From: an uncultured Lachnospiraceae bacterium
GTDB lineage: Bacteria; Bacillota; Clostridia; Lachnospirales; Lachnospiraceae
Reading direction: 5' to 3'
DNA length: 7,949 bases
Assembly (NCBI GenBank): GCA_947631075.1
Contig: CANRJU010000112.1
Span: 1 to 7,949 of the forward strand
Below the pieces are notes generated by a model. The model made no database searches, was not told the origin of the DNA, and saw nothing but the letters and a program-made list of their open reading frames with translations. Below are positions 6,485 through 7,949 of this stretch, one piece after another. The translations under genes and the position numbers were made by a program. Every line of letters starts with the position of its first letter. The first letter of the stretch is position 1.

Positions 6485-7183
6485 TTACCATATTTGCGCT
6501 ATTTTCCGGTTTACAAATTCAAAAAAGCGCTGGACCGGCCGGTAAAGCGGCGCGCGGCTGCAGATAAAAAACAAAATCTCCGCCAGGGCGATACCGGCGA
6601 CGGCGTCCGCTATGTAGTGCTGCTTGGTGAACTGGGTGGACGCCACGACTAACAGGGCGAACACGCAGGAAAAGACCTTGTACCACAGAGGGACCTTATC
6701 GCTCTTTCGGATTCCCACAAAGCACAGCCAGCTCACCAGACAGTGGATGGAGGGAAACAGGTTGGTGGGCTGGTCAATTCCGTACAGAAAATGCAGCAGC
6801 CAGGAACTGAATCCTTCTCCGGTCACCACCGGACGGACATTGGTGGTGGGAAAACCGATGTAAAATACCGCGCACACCAGCCGCGACAACATATCCGTGG
6901 CGACAAAGCGGAAAAAAAACTCCCTGTTATCCCTGTGTATACGCGCTACCAGTATGTAATTCACAATCCAGAACAGATAACAGCCAAAGTAAATGTACAT
7001 CCACCCCGGCACCAGGGGCACCGCGCGGTCAAAGGGGGTGGTGAGGTCGTAGTGCTTCCAGTCCGCGCACAGGACCATGGTCCCGCTGTACACCAGCATG
7101 TTCAGGGCGAAACAGCTGATCAGGGGAATGATTCCGTACAGGGGAATCACGGGATCTATTTTTTGCTTTAACCAGTTTTTCAT
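6485..7183 (-). CDS. PAP2-superfamily membrane phosphatase/transferase (AUR1-like, PAP2_3 type)
   Basis: An integral membrane protein of 232 residues with the three PAP2 motifs in modified form: P112-TTNV-R117-P118 (motif 1, KX6RP-like but without the clear lysine), FPSIHC at 143-148 (PSGH-like, H147) and S182-T-QFTKQ-H189-YIAD193 (motif 3, SRX5HXXXD with threonine for arginine). The ST..TKQHY..D form and the PS.HC form are typical of the PAP2_3 branch that contains inositol-phosphorylceramide synthase AUR1. Members cleave or transfer phospho-headgroups at the outer membrane face. About six hydrophobic segments are seen (12-35, 61-80, 92-110, 145-157, 168-183, 194-208). The start ATG has only a weak site (AGAG 3 nt upstream, or AAGGA at 11 nt). 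It is the first gene of the lipid operon, 35 bp before the flippase-like gene. Superfamily is secure; substrate is unknown. Confidence 0.85.
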   Translation of the reverse strand: MKNWLKQKIDPVIPLYGIIPLISCFALNMLVYSGTMVLCADWKHYDLTTPFDRAVPLVPGWMYIYFGCYLFWIVNYILVARIHRDNREFFFRFVATDMLSRLVCAVFYIGFPTTNVRPVVTGEGFSSWLLHFLYGIDQPTNLFPSIHCLVSWLCFVGIRKSDKVPLWYKVFSCVFALLVVASTQFTKQHYIADAVAGIALAEILFFICSRAPLYRPVQRFFEFVNRKIAQIW

Positions 7184-7210
7184 AAGCTCTAAAATCCTTA
7201 TAATGATGTT

Positions 7211-7234
7211 GGGAGCAGCCTGTATCTTGCTCCC
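7211..7234 (-). promoter_or_regulatory. Stem-loop in the leader of the lipid operon
   Basis: A perfect 7-bp inverted repeat, GGGAGCA (7211-7217) and TGCTCCC (7228-7234), encloses a 10-nt loop. It lies between the likely promoter and the start of the PAP2 gene. There is no T run after it on either strand, so it is not an intrinsic terminator. It could be an mRNA-stabilising or regulatory hairpin, or an operator for a dimeric repressor. Structure is seen; role is unknown. Confidence 0.4.
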
Positions 7235-7263
7235 GGTTCATATAATTCGTGCATACTCTATAT

Positions 7264-7292
7264 AGTTTACAATATTTTTGACGAATTTGCAA
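7264..7292 (-). promoter_or_regulatory. Possible promoter of the PAP2-flippase-pssA-psd operon
   Basis: On the minus strand TTGCAA (7287-7292) and TAAACT (7264-7269) are 17 nt apart, each 4 of 6 to consensus. The region is very AT-rich and other -10-like hexamers (TATAGA, TTATAT) lie just downstream, so the exact start is uncertain. A promoter somewhere here is required because the upstream neighbour is divergent. Confidence 0.4.
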
Positions 7293-7304
7293 CTTATGAT
7301 TGTT

Positions 7305-7333
7305 TTGACAGAGGGGTTGTGGTAAGATAAAAT
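7305..7333 (+). promoter_or_regulatory. Sigma-A promoter of uppP
   Basis: TTGACA (7305-7310, perfect) and TAAAAT (7328-7333, 5 of 6) are separated by 17 nt, predicting a start near 7340 and a leader of only about 25 nt. Its -35 is 12 bp from the putative -35 of the divergent lipid operon, so a single bound regulator could affect both. Confidence 0.85.
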
Positions 7334-7364
7334 ATATGGCAATACAGGATATCGGAGGATGAGT

Positions 7365-7949
7365 ATGAGTTTCTTTGACGTATTAAAAGCGATCGTATTT
7401 GGAATCGTGGAGGGAATTACCGAGTGGCTGCCCATCAGCAGCACCGGGCATATGATTTTGTTAAATCAGTTCATGACGTTTTCGGACCCGGATTTCGAGT
7501 CCATGTTCTTAGTAGTAGTGCAGTTGGGGGCGATTCTCGCCGTAGTGCTCCTGTTCTGGGAGCGGATCTGGCCCTTTAACTTCAAGGCGAAGAAAAATAA
7601 AGAGCCATTTATTAAGATGGACATTCTCCAACTGTGGTTCAAGATTCTGGTCTCCTGCGTGCCGGCGGCCATCGTGGGACTTCTGTTCGACGACATTATC
7701 GACGAGATGTTCTACAACGCTGTCGTCGTGGCCGGGGCGCTGATCATCTACGGCGTTCTCTTTATCATTGTGGAGAACTGGAACAAGGGAAGGCGCCCGG
7801 TGATCACAAACGTGGCGGAGATCGGCTACAACACGGCGATTATCATCGGCATTTTCCAGCTGTTGGCGGCCATCGTGCCCGGCACCTCCCGCTCTGGCGC
7901 CACTATCATTGGCGCGCTGCTCATCGGCGTGTCCCGCGGCGTGGCGGCT
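7365..7949 (+). CDS. uppP: Undecaprenyl-diphosphatase, N-terminal 195 residues (3' truncated by window edge)
   Basis: A membrane enzyme (BacA/UppP family) that dephosphorylates undecaprenyl diphosphate to recycle the lipid carrier for peptidoglycan and other wall polymers; overproduction of family members gives bacitracin resistance. The visible part carries GIVEGITEWLPISSTGH at 13-29, with the catalytic-region glutamates E16 and E20 and H29, and VPGTSRSG at 171-178 with R176, the second signature. Hydrophobic segments lie at about 46-66, 92-107, 118-137 and 157-171. The family is about 265-290 residues long, so about a quarter is missing. An in-frame ATG six nt upstream is possible, but GGAGG at 7354-7358 sits 6 nt from the ATG at 7365 and abuts the earlier one, so I take 7365. 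It has its own strong promoter and is divergent from the lipid operon. Identity is near certain. Confidence 0.98.
   Translation, partial: MSFFDVLKAIVFGIVEGITEWLPISSTGHMILLNQFMTFSDPDFESMFLVVVQLGAILAVVLLFWERIWPFNFKAKKNKEPFIKMDILQLWFKILVSCVPAAIVGLLFDDIIDEMFYNAVVVAGALIIYGVLFIIVENWNKGRRPVITNVAEIGYNTAIIIGIFQLLAAIVPGTSRSGATIIGALLIGVSRGVAA

Noticed and set aside
6743..7171. Plus-strand open frame opposite the PAP2 gene
   Set aside because: It is antisense to a membrane protein with clear PAP2 motifs; no family motif or ribosome site seen.

Overview
The window reads as an ordinary chromosomal segment of a low-GC-lineage Gram-positive anaerobe, most likely a moderately GC-rich member of the Clostridia (Lachnospiraceae-like). 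The support is indirect: strong GGAGG-type ribosome sites, sigma-A promoters with 17-nt spacers, UppP and Pss/Psd proteins of clostridial flavour, and a lipoprotein with a type II signal peptide. No species call can be made from sequence reading alone.

Layout, left to right. (1) Positions 1-430 are visibly more AT-rich and hold the 3' end of a DUF2188 gene on the + strand, then a hairpin that may terminate transcription from both sides. (2) proS (minus) encodes a bacterial-type prolyl-tRNA synthetase with the editing insertion domain. It diverges from a HAD-family phosphatase gene (plus) across a 300-bp gap holding one good sigma-A promoter for each. (3) A perfect 15-bp-stem bidirectional terminator separates the HAD gene from a convergent minus-strand block. 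(4) That block, read right to left from about 7183 to 3275, is PAP2-superfamily membrane enzyme, LPG_synthase_TM/UPF0104 flippase-like protein, CDP-diacylglycerol-serine O-phosphatidyltransferase (pssA), phosphatidylserine decarboxylase (psd) and a small acidic repeat lipoprotein. Gaps are 35, 48, 15 and 73 bp, so the first four at least look like one operon. (5) Divergent from it, a strong promoter drives uppP (undecaprenyl-diphosphatase), which runs off the right edge.

How the genes work together: PssA makes phosphatidylserine from CDP-diacylglycerol and serine, and Psd decarboxylates it to phosphatidylethanolamine. The flippase-like protein and the PAP2 enzyme are plausible partners that move or remodel lipids across the membrane, and uppP next door recycles the undecaprenyl carrier. 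The right half is therefore an envelope-lipid neighbourhood. The roles of the PAP2 protein, the flippase-like protein and the lipoprotein are inferred from family and context only.

I see no CRISPR array, tRNA, rRNA, insertion sequence or prophage structure. The least explained items are the lipoprotein with 11-residue repeats, the non-canonical catalytic motifs in the PAP2 and Psd proteins, and a stem-loop in the leader of the lipid operon.
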